Shown one piece after another: positions 6,887 through 13,272 of a stretch of DNA of 64,000 nt; the stretch's first letter is position 1; each line of letters starts with the position of its first letter. The stretch lies in IMG/VR virus record IMGVR_UViG_3300037248_000049, positions 1 through 64,000 of that record. One strand, given 5' to 3'. The DNA comes from a virus. The notes under the pieces were generated by a model. That model had not been told where the DNA came from. It made no database searches and worked only from the letters and a program-made list of their open reading frames with translations. Both the position numbers and the translations under genes were made by a program.

Positions 6887-7587
6887 AGCAACACCTGCTG
6901 TTTGGGCTTTTCGTAGATGTCGCGGATCAGGTCGCCTTGGCGATAAACTTGCTCAATACGGGACAGGCCAATCTCAAACCATCGTTGATCGATTTCGATG
7001 CCGATAAATGCCCGTCCCTCTCGCATGCACGCAAGAGCAGTCGTTGCTGATCCCATATACGGGTCAACTACAGTCTGTGCCGACGTAAAGCCAATTGACC
7101 ATTGCATCACGGCTATGGGCTTTTGCATCGGATGAACTCGGGACTCACCGTGCTCGCCGGCCTTACAAATGCCGTTCCACATGTAGCGGAACAGGCGAGC
7201 CGCGCCCGGCAAACTGCACCACGCCAACTCGCAATCGGCGAAGCTGTTGCTGTCCATACCGTCGCGCTTATCCCACACGAGCCATCGCGAAGAAGCGGGG
7301 AGTTGGTCAGCGAAATGATTCGCTCCCCAAATCACGGCTTCGCGGAAGGAAAGCATTGAAGATGGGTCTATGCCGTCCTTATCGCCAACAACAGCAACTC
7401 GCCCGTGCCGTCGCGCAGGCGCCTTGCGATCGGAAGGGAACCCCGCACCTTTGCCGCTATGCCGATACCCAATTCCATAAGGAGGATCGGCAACGACAGC
7501 ACTAGAATGGTCAAGAGTGGGCAGCACGTCGCGACAATCCCCGAGCCACAGCTCGCAATCGCCGATGACCTCGCGCCGGGGCGTCAT
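6883..7587 (-). CDS. DNA methyltransferase (N6-adenine/N4-cytosine type), 234 aa
   Basis: Catalytic motif DPPYGIGY at residues 34-41 (motif IV) precedes the SAM-binding motif DPYMGSATT at 175-183 (motif I), the beta-class order. HPMQKP at 152-157 is the conserved segment just before motif I. Length fits a solitary phage enzyme and no cognate restriction nuclease is adjacent, so the likely role is protection from host restriction or epigenetic marking. Specificity cannot be read from sequence. Confidence 0.9.
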   Translation of the reverse strand: MTPRREVIGDCELWLGDCRDVLPTLDHSSAVVADPPYGIGYRHSGKGAGFPSDRKAPARRHGRVAVVGDKDGIDPSSMLSFREAVIWGANHFADQLPASSRWLVWDKRDGMDSNSFADCELAWCSLPGAARLFRYMWNGICKAGEHGESRVHPMQKPIAVMQWSIGFTSAQTVVDPYMGSATTALACMREGRAFIGIEIDQRWFEIGLSRIEQVYRQGDLIRDIYEKPKQQVLL

Positions 7588-7751
7588 GCGTGCCCTGCCA
7601 CGCTGATGTTCATCGATTCAAAAAGTTTCGTAAGTCTCAGATAGGATGCGGCGGCCAATGTAAGTTCAAGCGCAGCAGCCGCGTCTCCGGCCTTCGACGC
7701 ACGTTGCGCGCCTACTAACAGACGGCGGGCGGTTGTGAGGTGATCAGTCAC
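7584..7751 (-). CDS. Hypothetical protein, 55 aa
   Basis: Short helical protein (VTDHLTTARRLLVGAQRASK onward). GTG start at 7749-7751 overlaps the stop of the nuclease gene, and its stop overlaps the methyltransferase ATG. No domain recognised. Confidence 0.65.
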   Translation of the reverse strand: MTDHLTTARRLLVGAQRASKAGDAAAALELTLAAASYLRLTKLFESMNISVAGHA

Positions 7752-8110
7752 GCCGACCTCGCAATCCGCGTCGGGATGCGCCAGTCGAGCAGCGCGTTCT
7801 CGACATCCTCGATCGACCGGCACACCCGCACCCGAGCGCCGGCATTTTGCAGCGCCGGGATCGTCTCCCTTTGCGCCGCGCTCAGAATGCCCGTACGCGG
7901 CACCTTTAGCTCGATGAAGTAGGCCAACCCATTGGAAATCAGCAAAATATCCGGCGTGCCGCTTCGGTACCCAAGCCCTTTAAGGATCGCGCCGCGCACC
8001 TTCCCGCCGCCGCCGGCCGGTACGGAAGTGAAAAACACTTCGGGCGGCAGCGCGGCGTTAAGCAACACGGCGACAGACCGATGAAGCGTTTGTTCGGGAT
8101 GGGCGCGCAT
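7748..8110 (-). CDS. VRR-NUC domain nuclease, 120 aa
   Basis: Stand-alone VRR-NUC fold of the PD-(D/E)xK superfamily: GTPDILL (residues 51-57, metal-binding Asp54), FIELKV (65-70, Glu67 and Lys69) and the downstream Gln80 helix. Such small phage proteins are thought to be structure-specific endonucleases, for example Holliday-junction resolvases. Helically phased TTAAC elements at 8144-8169 lie just upstream, suggesting local regulation. Confidence 0.88.
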   Translation of the reverse strand: MRAHPEQTLHRSVAVLLNAALPPEVFFTSVPAGGGGKVRGAILKGLGYRSGTPDILLISNGLAYFIELKVPRTGILSAAQRETIPALQNAGARVRVCRSIEDVENALLDWRIPTRIARSA

Positions 8111-8143
8111 CGCTACGGTTGTCTCAATACACCTGTTTCGGAA

Positions 8144-8169
8144 TTAACCTTTGTTAACAACGCGTTAAC
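8144..8169. promoter_or_regulatory. Cluster of TTAAC elements upstream of the VRR-NUC gene
   Basis: TTAACC at 8144-8149, GTTAAC at 8153-8158 and GTTAAC at 8164-8169 are spaced 10-11 bp, i.e. on one face of the helix. The surrounding 160 bases are AT-rich and carry no gene. They lie 34 bases before the ATG at 8110. Regulator unknown. Confidence 0.4.
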
Positions 8170-8274
8170 GAAATTTTGACGTTGACAGGACGACTTTTTG
8201 CGTGATTAGCTCGTCCCACAGCACAACCGAAAGAAAGTGCGGGGCATGCACGCATCTTTGCGCGACCGATTCGG

Positions 8275-8496
8275 TCATGTCTGATCAGCCTTTCCGAAAA
8301 GAGCTTGGCGGGCGGCCTTCGCCCCTAACGCGGCCCTTAGCTTTTTGTAAAGTCGCAAGTCGTCCGCCGTCATCTCCGGGAGCGGCCCTCCATAAGCCAG
8401 CACTCGCGCTTTCGCCACGTTTGCCCGGTAGACCTCGGGCTGCGCTGCTGCCCGAGCCCGCGCCGCAGCCCGATACCGCGCTGTCGTCTCGCTCAT
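8275..8496 (-). CDS. Hypothetical protein, 73 aa
   Basis: Helical, Ala/Arg-rich protein (MSETTARYRAAARARAAAQ) with a second helix LRLYKKLRAALGAKAA. The start region reads GTGATG and overlaps the stop of the PEP-CTERM-like gene. No recognised family; the basic N-terminus could bind nucleic acid. Confidence 0.65.
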   Translation of the reverse strand: MSETTARYRAAARARAAAQPEVYRANVAKARVLAYGGPLPEMTADDLRLYKKLRAALGAKAARQALFGKADQT

Positions 8497-8750
8497 CACG
8501 ATTTCCTCGCGGGGTCGATGGGGACGACGTTGCCCGCAACGCTCCAGGGGCGCAGAGCGACAGCGCCCGCGAGGAACACCAGCGCCGCCAGCAGCAGCGC
8601 GAAGCTCGACGGCTCAGGGACGGCGACGGCCGCAGCGCCAACACCGGCACCGGCAGAACCGCCGCCGCCTCCCCCGAGCCCAATGGTAGGCCACCAGGCC
8701 CAAGCTACTCCTCCGGCTCCGGCGAGCGGGCCGGCGACGCACACCCACAC
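8496..8750 (-). CDS. Small membrane protein with PEP-CTERM-like signal
   Basis: Gly/Ala-rich protein whose C-terminal region reads VPEPSSFALLLAALVFLAG followed by ALRPW, the pattern of a PEP-CTERM sorting signal (V-P-E-P, hydrophobic span, then basic residues). It departs from the classical signal in carrying about 15 further residues after the helix. A first hydrophobic stretch (WVCVAGPLAGAGGVAWAWW) precedes it. Start uncertain: no ATG downstream of 8913; GTG at 8748-8750 is proposed, overlapping the membrane-protein gene upstream. PEP-CTERM proteins are normally processed by a host exosortase. Confidence 0.55.
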   Translation of the reverse strand: MWVCVAGPLAGAGGVAWAWWPTIGLGGGGGGSAGAGVGAAAVAVPEPSSFALLLAALVFLAGAVALRPWSVAGNVVPIDPARKS

Positions 8751-8857
8751 CCATGCGCCACGCCTTCCCTGAACCCCACGCAGTACGCGGCGATGGCGAA
8801 ACACAGAAGGAAGGTGACTGTGCCGAGTAGCGTGATAGCCGATAGCCAAACGAGCAT
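8705..8857 (-). CDS. Small membrane protein, 50 aa
   Basis: MLVWLSAITLLGTVTFLL begins a single membrane helix, followed by a short Cys/Pro/Glu-rich tail (HGCGCASPARSPEPEE). An excellent ribosome site (GGAGG, 5 bases before ATG 8855-8857) supports it. Second gene after the Cro-like gene. Role unknown; could be an early host-takeover or exclusion protein (inference only). Confidence 0.7.
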   Translation of the reverse strand: MLVWLSAITLLGTVTFLLCFAIAAYCVGFREGVAHGCGCASPARSPEPEE

Positions 8858-8881
8858 GTGGCCTCCAAAGCCATCCGCAGA

Positions 8882-9091
8882 TCACGACGCGGCGTCCTCC
8901 ATCGGCAGCTTCCAAACGTCCGGGCGGATTTCGTGAAGAGGAATGCCCAGCGCGGCGTTAATTTTCAGCGCGCGCTTGACCGGCACGCGGTTGACCGCCT
9001 TCCAATAGTTAACGGTCGTGCGGTCTACGCCGGCAACCTTGCCTAGCTTTGCCGTGCCGCCAGCCAACTCGATAAGCTCGTCAATCTCCAT
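8882..9091 (-). CDS. Cro-like DNA-binding protein, 69 aa
   Basis: MEIDELIELAGGTAKLGK followed by VDRTTVNYWKAVNRVP is a YdaS/Cro-type HTH, ending with the phage-typical PLHEIRPDVW. The ATG at 9089-9091 sits just downstream of a perfect operator (9099-9115). A longer in-frame start exists but would run through the operators. It heads the leftward early operon (nuclease, methylase, replication), divergently from the repressor, so it is the likely lytic regulator. Confidence 0.85.
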   Translation of the reverse strand: MEIDELIELAGGTAKLGKVAGVDRTTVNYWKAVNRVPVKRALKINAALGIPLHEIRPDVWKLPMEDAAS

Positions 9092-9098
9092 GCCGAAA

Positions 9099-9115
9099 GG
9101 TTGGCACAGCCAACC
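9099..9115. promoter_or_regulatory. Repressor/Cro operator O1
   Basis: GGTTGGC-ACA-GCCAACC, a perfect 7-3-7 palindrome, 8 bases upstream of the Cro-like start codon. It is the best copy of a motif found four times around the repressor gene. Confidence 0.75.
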
Positions 9116-9133
9116 CGAGGAGGCAAGTAATTT

Positions 9134-9150
9134 TGTTGGGTCAGTCAACC
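9134..9150. promoter_or_regulatory. Repressor/Cro operator O2
   Basis: TGTTGGG-TCA-GTCAACC: one half-site differs from GCCAACC by one base, the other keeps GTTGG. It lies 35 bp from O1 in the cro/repressor intergenic region and 36 bp before the repressor ATG, the position expected for controlling both divergent promoters. Confidence 0.6.
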
Positions 9151-9185
9151 CATTGAATCGCAAGGTCTGTCACTTTGACGCTGCG

Positions 9186-9533
9186 ATGACGGACCCCCAG
9201 ATATTAGGTGCGCTGCTAAGGCGCTATCGAGAAAGCGCCGGACTCAAGCAGGCCGAGGTTGCGGCGCACATTAGAAGGGACCGTAGCACCTATGCGGGCT
9301 ACGAGAACGGCCACAGCCTTCCGGGGAGGGAGGCGCTTGTGGCACTAGCCGATTTGTTCAAGATTTCCTTGGACTTGCTAGCTTCGGCGGACGGCGGCGG
9401 CACTGACGCGGCGTCGCAGGCTCAAACCGAAGCCGAGGCGCTCGTCCTTCATTGCTTCCGCCGGCTTCCGAGCGATGAAGCCAAGGCGTACCTCGACCTT
9501 CTCCTCGCACGCGTCCGCAATCCCGGCAACTAA
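9186..9533 (+). CDS. XRE-family phage repressor (CI-like), 115 aa
   Basis: N-terminal HTH (LLRRYRESAGLKQAEVAA then RDRSTYAGYENG, residues 9-42), followed by a helical tail (residues 78-115) probably used for dimerisation. No LexA/CI-type Ser-Lys peptidase domain, so induction would not be by RecA-stimulated self-cleavage. The ATG at 9186 is preferred; an upstream in-frame ATG would lie inside the cro gene. Operator pairs on both sides mirror lambda OR/OL. Expected to maintain lysogeny. Confidence 0.85.
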   Translation: MTDPQILGALLRRYRESAGLKQAEVAAHIRRDRSTYAGYENGHSLPGREALVALADLFKISLDLLASADGGGTDAASQAQTEAEALVLHCFRRLPSDEAKAYLDLLLARVRNPGN

Positions 9534-9555
9534 GAGATCGCGGCATTCTGTCGCA

Positions 9556-9572
9556 GGTTAGCTAGGCCAACA
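9556..9572. promoter_or_regulatory. Repressor operator O3
   Basis: GGTTAGC-TAG-GCCAACA: same 7-3-7 layout as O1 with two changed bases. Just downstream of the repressor gene and upstream of the early-right operon. Confidence 0.6.
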
Positions 9573-9590
9573 TTTAGGGTGGACAACCCG

Positions 9591-9607
9591 CGTTGAACCT
9601 GCCAACC
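9591..9607. promoter_or_regulatory. Repressor operator O4
   Basis: CGTTGAA-CCT-GCCAACC: right half perfect, left half keeps GTTG. 35 bp from O3, the same spacing as O1-O2, and 36 bp before the PEP-CTERM start codon, just as O2 is 36 bp before the repressor start. Confidence 0.55.
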
Positions 9608-9642
9608 TGACCCCGTCAAACCTGATGGGGGTCCGCGCACAG

Positions 9643-10266
9643 ATGAAACAGCTACTCCTCGCCGGCACGATCCTCGGCGCGCTCGCGGCGCCGGCATGGG
9701 CCGGCCAAATCACGATCGGCGGCAGCCTCGGCACGTCCTACGACCTCGTGTCCACGGGAAACGGCACGATCGCGGCCAACTCGCCGGGGTATTGGGCGTC
9801 GGCGCTGTTCGACTCGGAGGTCGGGACGGTTCCGGACGGCGCGCATTTCGGCCCGACGACGTTCGCGACCGGCCCCGAGGTCGATGGCGTCTTTACGGTC
9901 GTCTCGGGCGGCGAGGAGGCGCTTTCGGTCGCCTTCCCGGACGGCGACACGGCCAGCGGGACGGCGCAGATTACCCAAATCGACGACGGCAGCCCGAACC
10001 CGCACATCGCATTCGACTGGACGTACGTGTCGTCGGGCGACCCGGCGTTCCTCGCCAGCTTCCCCGGAGGGACGACGGATGGCGAATATATCTTCGCGAC
10101 CGTGACAACCCTGCTCGACCAATTCGCATTGTCGCCGGGCGACGAGTTCCTGACCGGCTCGGCGGGGCAAATCGAGGACACGGCGGCCGTGCCGGAAGCT
10201 GGCACGCTGGCGCTCCTGGGGCTGGCGCTCGTCGGGCTCGGGGTTGCCAAGCGGCGCATCACCTAA
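9643..10266 (+). CDS. Secreted PEP-CTERM protein, first gene of early-right operon, 207 aa
   Basis: Sec signal peptide MKQLLLAGTILGALAAPAWA, then a beta-rich, Gly/Asp/Thr-rich extracellular domain of about 155 residues. It ends with VPEAGTLALLGLALVGLG followed by VAKRRIT: PEP-box (variant PEA), hydrophobic helix and basic tail, the full tripartite PEP-CTERM signal recognised by exosortases in exopolysaccharide-producing bacteria. The middle resembles PEP-CTERM proteins of the host type, no enzyme family seen. It lies directly behind operators O3/O4, so the repressor likely controls it. No exosortase gene is in the window; processing would rely on the host. Confidence 0.85.
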   Translation: MKQLLLAGTILGALAAPAWAGQITIGGSLGTSYDLVSTGNGTIAANSPGYWASALFDSEVGTVPDGAHFGPTTFATGPEVDGVFTVVSGGEEALSVAFPDGDTASGTAQITQIDDGSPNPHIAFDWTYVSSGDPAFLASFPGGTTDGEYIFATVTTLLDQFALSPGDEFLTGSAGQIEDTAAVPEAGTLALLGLALVGLGVAKRRIT

Positions 10267-10285
10267 AACCGAGGATTTGGCGCAA

Positions 10286-10543
10286 ATGGTGGTCATCCTA
10301 AAGGGCAAAGTGCCCAATGCGCCCTGCGACCGCGTATTAGCGATTGAGGCAGTAGCAAAAGCAATTTGCGAGAGCGTCGGAGAAGACCCGGCAGACGGCA
10401 CAATGATGCTACTCACGGCCGCCGTTCATATCGCGATGCAGCACTCCGATAAGTCGATCAAAGATATCGCCACGCTGCTCGCGGAATGCCTCGGATGCGC
10501 GATCGTTGCGGCCGATGATTTCTTTAAACTTCGGAGCATCTAA
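10286..10543 (+). CDS. Hypothetical protein, 85 aa
   Basis: Helical protein with two hydrophobic helices (MMLLTAAVHIAMQHS and LLAECLGCAIVAAD) that look amphipathic rather than membrane-spanning. Codon use is slightly more AT-rich than neighbours. ATG at 10286 chosen over an upstream TTG. Its TAA overlaps the next ATG. Confidence 0.68.
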   Translation: MVVILKGKVPNAPCDRVLAIEAVAKAICESVGEDPADGTMMLLTAAVHIAMQHSDKSIKDIATLLAECLGCAIVAADDFFKLRSI

Positions 10544-10833
10544 TGGCCGACTCCCTCAACGACATGCTGCTGACAATCGCGCGGGCCGGCGCCGGGTTGG
10601 AGCCGCCTCCCGACATTATCGACATTTGCTGCGACACCGCACTGGTCGCGATCCGGCTCGACGCGTTTCTGCGCGTGATCAATGACGACCTGGACGACGG
10701 CCGACTGCGCGAGCCCGACATCATGCGGGCGCGGCTGCTGGAGTTGCGCGAGCTGCGGGACCGGCTGACGGCGATTGTCGGGCAGGCCGAGGTATTGGCA
10801 GGAGAGGCGCAATGCCGTCCTATCTCGGGTTAG
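10543..10833 (+). CDS. Hypothetical protein, 96 aa
   Basis: Acidic, helix-rich protein (VINDDLDDGRLREPDI; LLELRELRDRLTAIVGQ, coiled-coil-like). TAATG overlap with the previous gene. Unknown early phage function. Confidence 0.72.
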   Translation: MADSLNDMLLTIARAGAGLEPPPDIIDICCDTALVAIRLDAFLRVINDDLDDGRLREPDIMRARLLELRELRDRLTAIVGQAEVLAGEAQCRPISG

Positions 10834-11060
10834 GCATTCGCGCGTCCTCCGAGCGCGCCCATGACGAGCGCCGCGCGACTGCCGACCTCGACGCGATCGA
10901 GGCGGCCGAAGCGGAGTTCCGCAACCTCGTGACGGCGTGGGCATTGCGCCACCCGACTTACACCGGCGAGAAGGCGATGCCGCACATCGAGAGCTTCCTC
11001 GCCGACTATTTCGACCATGAGCGCAGAGAGGCGCGCGAGGAGATGGAGGGAGGTTGGTAA
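10812..11060 (+). CDS. Hypothetical protein, 82 aa
   Basis: Charged helical protein (SERAHDERRATADLDAIEAA) with good ribosome site GGAGAGG before the ATG. Overlaps both neighbours. No domain recognised. Confidence 0.7.
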   Translation: MPSYLGLGIRASSERAHDERRATADLDAIEAAEAEFRNLVTAWALRHPTYTGEKAMPHIESFLADYFDHERREAREEMEGGW

Positions 11061-11302
11061 TGCCATACGTCGAAGTCTGGGTCGATCCTGACGAATACGA
11101 TCCTCAACAGGTACGCGCAGTAAGAGACTTGGTTCTGATTGCCGAAAGCATTTGCCCAACTTTACTGCCGCCTCAACAGGAAGAAGTGATTGAAGCAATT
11201 GCAAAAGTCAGGCGAGAGTGTTTGCTTGATGAATCCAATATTGAGCCCTATCCGATCGATATAAAATACAAAAAGTGGCTCTCTGAGAGGGGCGGGGCGT
11301 GA
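11060..11302 (+). CDS. Hypothetical protein, 80 aa
   Basis: Begins MPYVEVWVDPDEYDPQQV. ATG at 11060 overlaps the preceding TAA (TAATG). More AT-rich codon choice than flanking genes. Soluble; unknown function. Confidence 0.7.
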   Translation: MPYVEVWVDPDEYDPQQVRAVRDLVLIAESICPTLLPPQQEEVIEAIAKVRRECLLDESNIEPYPIDIKYKKWLSERGGA

Positions 11303-11616
11303 TTGAGCGGCATTGCCCGGTCTGCGGCGCGACCCTGGTCCCGGCAGAGGAAGAGGGCGCGAAGCACTTTGCCCTTCGCATCACCTGCGGCGAGCGCAAG
11401 TGCGTCAGCGCATTGCGCATCGCGTCGTGCAAGCGGGCCGCCACGGAACGGGATCAGCCGCCGGAAGGCCCGGTGCCGACCGATCGCTGGCCGGCGGAAA
11501 TGGCGCTGACGCGGCCGTTCGCCGACGACGTGCGAACGACGGCGCGCGGCAGCATCGGGTTGCCGGCGACATTGGCCGGCGGGTGTTCTTCATCGTCAGG
11601 GTGGGGAGTGAAATGA
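11299..11616 (+). CDS. Zinc-finger-like small protein, 105 aa
   Basis: GTG start overlapping the previous stop. N-terminal CPVCGATL (residues 6-13) and TCGERKCV (29-36) provide four cysteines in a zinc-ribbon arrangement. The rest is unstructured-looking and ends in a Ser/Gly-rich tail. Function unknown. Confidence 0.68.
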   Translation: MIERHCPVCGATLVPAEEEGAKHFALRITCGERKCVSALRIASCKRAATERDQPPEGPVPTDRWPAEMALTRPFADDVRTTARGSIGLPATLAGGCSSSSGWGVK

Positions 11617-11849
11617 CCAAATTTCTGATTGAGGACGGCATACCAATACCGCCAAAAGGCGGAACAACCCAATATCCATGGCCCGAAATCGGCATGGGTC
11701 AGAGCGTTTTTGTTCCCGGCGACCAGCGTGTCGTCAGGCTAACGCGGACCGCTTTGAGTGCGTGGGCAATCAGTAACGGCCGTAAATTCACGTGCCGCGT
11801 TTGTACGGAGAATGGCGTTGCTGGCATCCGCGTCTGGCGTATCGAATGA
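11613..11849 (+). CDS. Small conserved phage-type protein, 78 aa
   Basis: MTKFLIEDGIPIPPKGG, then YPWPEIGMGQSVFVPG and a C-terminal FTCRVCTENGVAGIRVWRIE. The pattern (PW.. G.S.FVP ... R ... G.RVWR) is widespread among small phage proteins of unknown function. ATGA overlap fixes the start. Confidence 0.75.
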   Translation: MTKFLIEDGIPIPPKGGTTQYPWPEIGMGQSVFVPGDQRVVRLTRTALSAWAISNGRKFTCRVCTENGVAGIRVWRIE

Positions 11850-11865
11850 CCGGGGAAGGCGTATC

Positions 11866-12054
11866 ATGATCGACCCGACAATCCGCAACTACGCGCACGA
11901 GGCCCGGCGGCGCGACTGCTCGCGGCTGCGCCCATTGCCGCAGGTGGAGGCGCGCACGGAAATCGCGGCGGAGTTCGCGCTGGCCGAGGAATTGCGGCTG
12001 GTGGTGCTGCGGTCCCTGACCGTGCCGCTGGCCGAGATTGCGAGGATGGCGTGA
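11866..12054 (+). CDS. Hypothetical protein, 62 aa
   Basis: Helical protein (MIDPTIRNYAHEARRRDC ... LRLVVLRSLTVPLAEIARMA). Start at 11866 has GGGGAAGG upstream; the longer in-frame start would overlap the previous gene entirely. Unknown. Confidence 0.65.
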   Translation: MIDPTIRNYAHEARRRDCSRLRPLPQVEARTEIAAEFALAEELRLVVLRSLTVPLAEIARMA

Positions 12055-12266
12055 CCTTGCAGAAAATTGACTGCCAGAACGAGCGACCGGCGCCCGCCGT
12101 CGATCCTCTCGACTGTCGAGTGACGTATCGACTGGACGAGTACGGCGAGCCGGTCGCGGTGCAGAAGCCCGAATGGTCGCCGCCGTTCCGGTTCTGGGTC
12201 GCGGCGGTGGTCGGCGCCGTCGCCGCGTGGGCGATCTTCTGGCTGACGTGGGTAGAGCTGCCATGA
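12051..12266 (+). CDS. Small membrane protein, 71 aa
   Basis: GTG start overlapping the previous TGA. Soluble N-terminal 45 residues, then one membrane helix (FWVAAVVGAVAAWAIFWL). A C-terminal tail of a few residues. Unknown function, cytoplasmic-membrane location predicted. Confidence 0.7.
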   Translation: MTLQKIDCQNERPAPAVDPLDCRVTYRLDEYGEPVAVQKPEWSPPFRFWVAAVVGAVAAWAIFWLTWVELP

Positions 12267-12291
12267 TCATCAACTGCGAGGAGCAAGGGTG

Positions 12292-12504
12292 ATGGACCCT
12301 ACCGGATATATGCTGGGGATATTTTTCGCGACGGCTGTTGGCGTTTTTGGCGGTGCCCTCATAGTCGGCGCTTGCTGGTCAACAGCAAATGCAAAAGTCG
12401 AATGGGCAATGGACGTGGCGATCCGCGAGGCTCAGCGACAGAAGGCTGACGCCGAGCGCGAATTAATAGCGGCCGCTACCCGAAAGCTCAGTGGCGATAC
12501 CTGA
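12292..12504 (+). CDS. Small membrane protein with cytoplasmic helix, 70 aa
   Basis: One membrane helix (YMLGIFFATAVGVFGGALIV) followed by a charged helix (AQRQKADAERELIAAATRK). GTG then ATG at 12289-12294; ATG chosen. Unknown. Confidence 0.7.
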   Translation: MDPTGYMLGIFFATAVGVFGGALIVGACWSTANAKVEWAMDVAIREAQRQKADAERELIAAATRKLSGDT

Positions 12505-12532
12505 CCTGAAACCCTAGTTAGCGAGAGCTGCC

Positions 12533-13270
12533 ATGAACGCCTTCGAGCGCCACGGCATCAGGCATCTGTCGGCGTCGAGCATCAACCTCTACCGGGCCGA
12601 GCCGGCGCTGTGGGTCATGAAATATCTCTGGCGCGTCAGCGACGACGCCGGCCCCGGTGCATGGCGTGGGCAGGCGGTCGAGGCCGCGGTTGACCTTGTG
12701 CTTTACAAGAACTGCCCGGACGACGAAGCGATCGAAGTCGCGATCCAATCCTTCGAGTCCAAGGCTCAGGGCGACCTGGACGAGAAGGTAGTCAAGGAGC
12801 GCGAGGCGTTGCCGGCTTTCGTGCGCCAGGCCGCAAAGCTGCTACGCCCGCTCGGCGAGCCCGTCGCACGCCAGTACCGGGTTGAGCAATGGCTGGAGGG
12901 GATCGACGTGCCGATTGTCGGGTATGTCGACTATGTGTGGCCCGATCACCTGATGGAATTAAAGACGACGATGCGGATGCCGTCCTTCCCGCGCGACGAC
13001 CATGCGGCGCAGGTCGTGTCCTATGCCGACGCAATGGAGCGGCCGGCGGGGATTGCCTACGTGACGCCGGCCAAGGGGATCATCTACCCGAGCCTGATGC
13101 TCGACGCGACGGCGGCGCGATGGTCGATGCTGAGGGGCGCCAGGGCCATTCGCGGGCTGCTGTCGCGCATCGACGACAAAGAGCAGGCCGCCGCGATGTT
13201 CTCGCCGAACCTGTCGTCGTTCTATTGGACCGATGCGACCAAGGCTGTCGCGATGCAGATATGGGGCTGA
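12533..13270 (+). CDS. RecB/Cas4-type PD-(D/E)xK nuclease, 245 aa
   Basis: Core motifs of the RecB nuclease family in order: GYVDYV (130-135, metal-binding Asp133), MELKTT (141-146, catalytic Glu142/Lys144) and the RecB-specific Q-x3-Y as QVVSY (160-164). The N-terminal SASSINLYRAEPALWVMKY matches the family's first helix. No four-cysteine Fe-S cluster pattern, unlike Cas4. It directly precedes the ERF annealing protein, so it most likely supplies the 5'-3' exonuclease of a phage recombination pair. Confidence 0.88.
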   Translation: MNAFERHGIRHLSASSINLYRAEPALWVMKYLWRVSDDAGPGAWRGQAVEAAVDLVLYKNCPDDEAIEVAIQSFESKAQGDLDEKVVKEREALPAFVRQAAKLLRPLGEPVARQYRVEQWLEGIDVPIVGYVDYVWPDHLMELKTTMRMPSFPRDDHAAQVVSYADAMERPAGIAYVTPAKGIIYPSLMLDATAARWSMLRGARAIRGLLSRIDDKEQAAAMFSPNLSSFYWTDATKAVAMQIWG

Positions 13271-13272
13271 CT

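Noticed and set aside
8183-8204. TTGACA on the plus strand at 8183 as a promoter
   Set aside because: No good -10 at the right distance and no plus-strand gene downstream; at most an antisense transcript.
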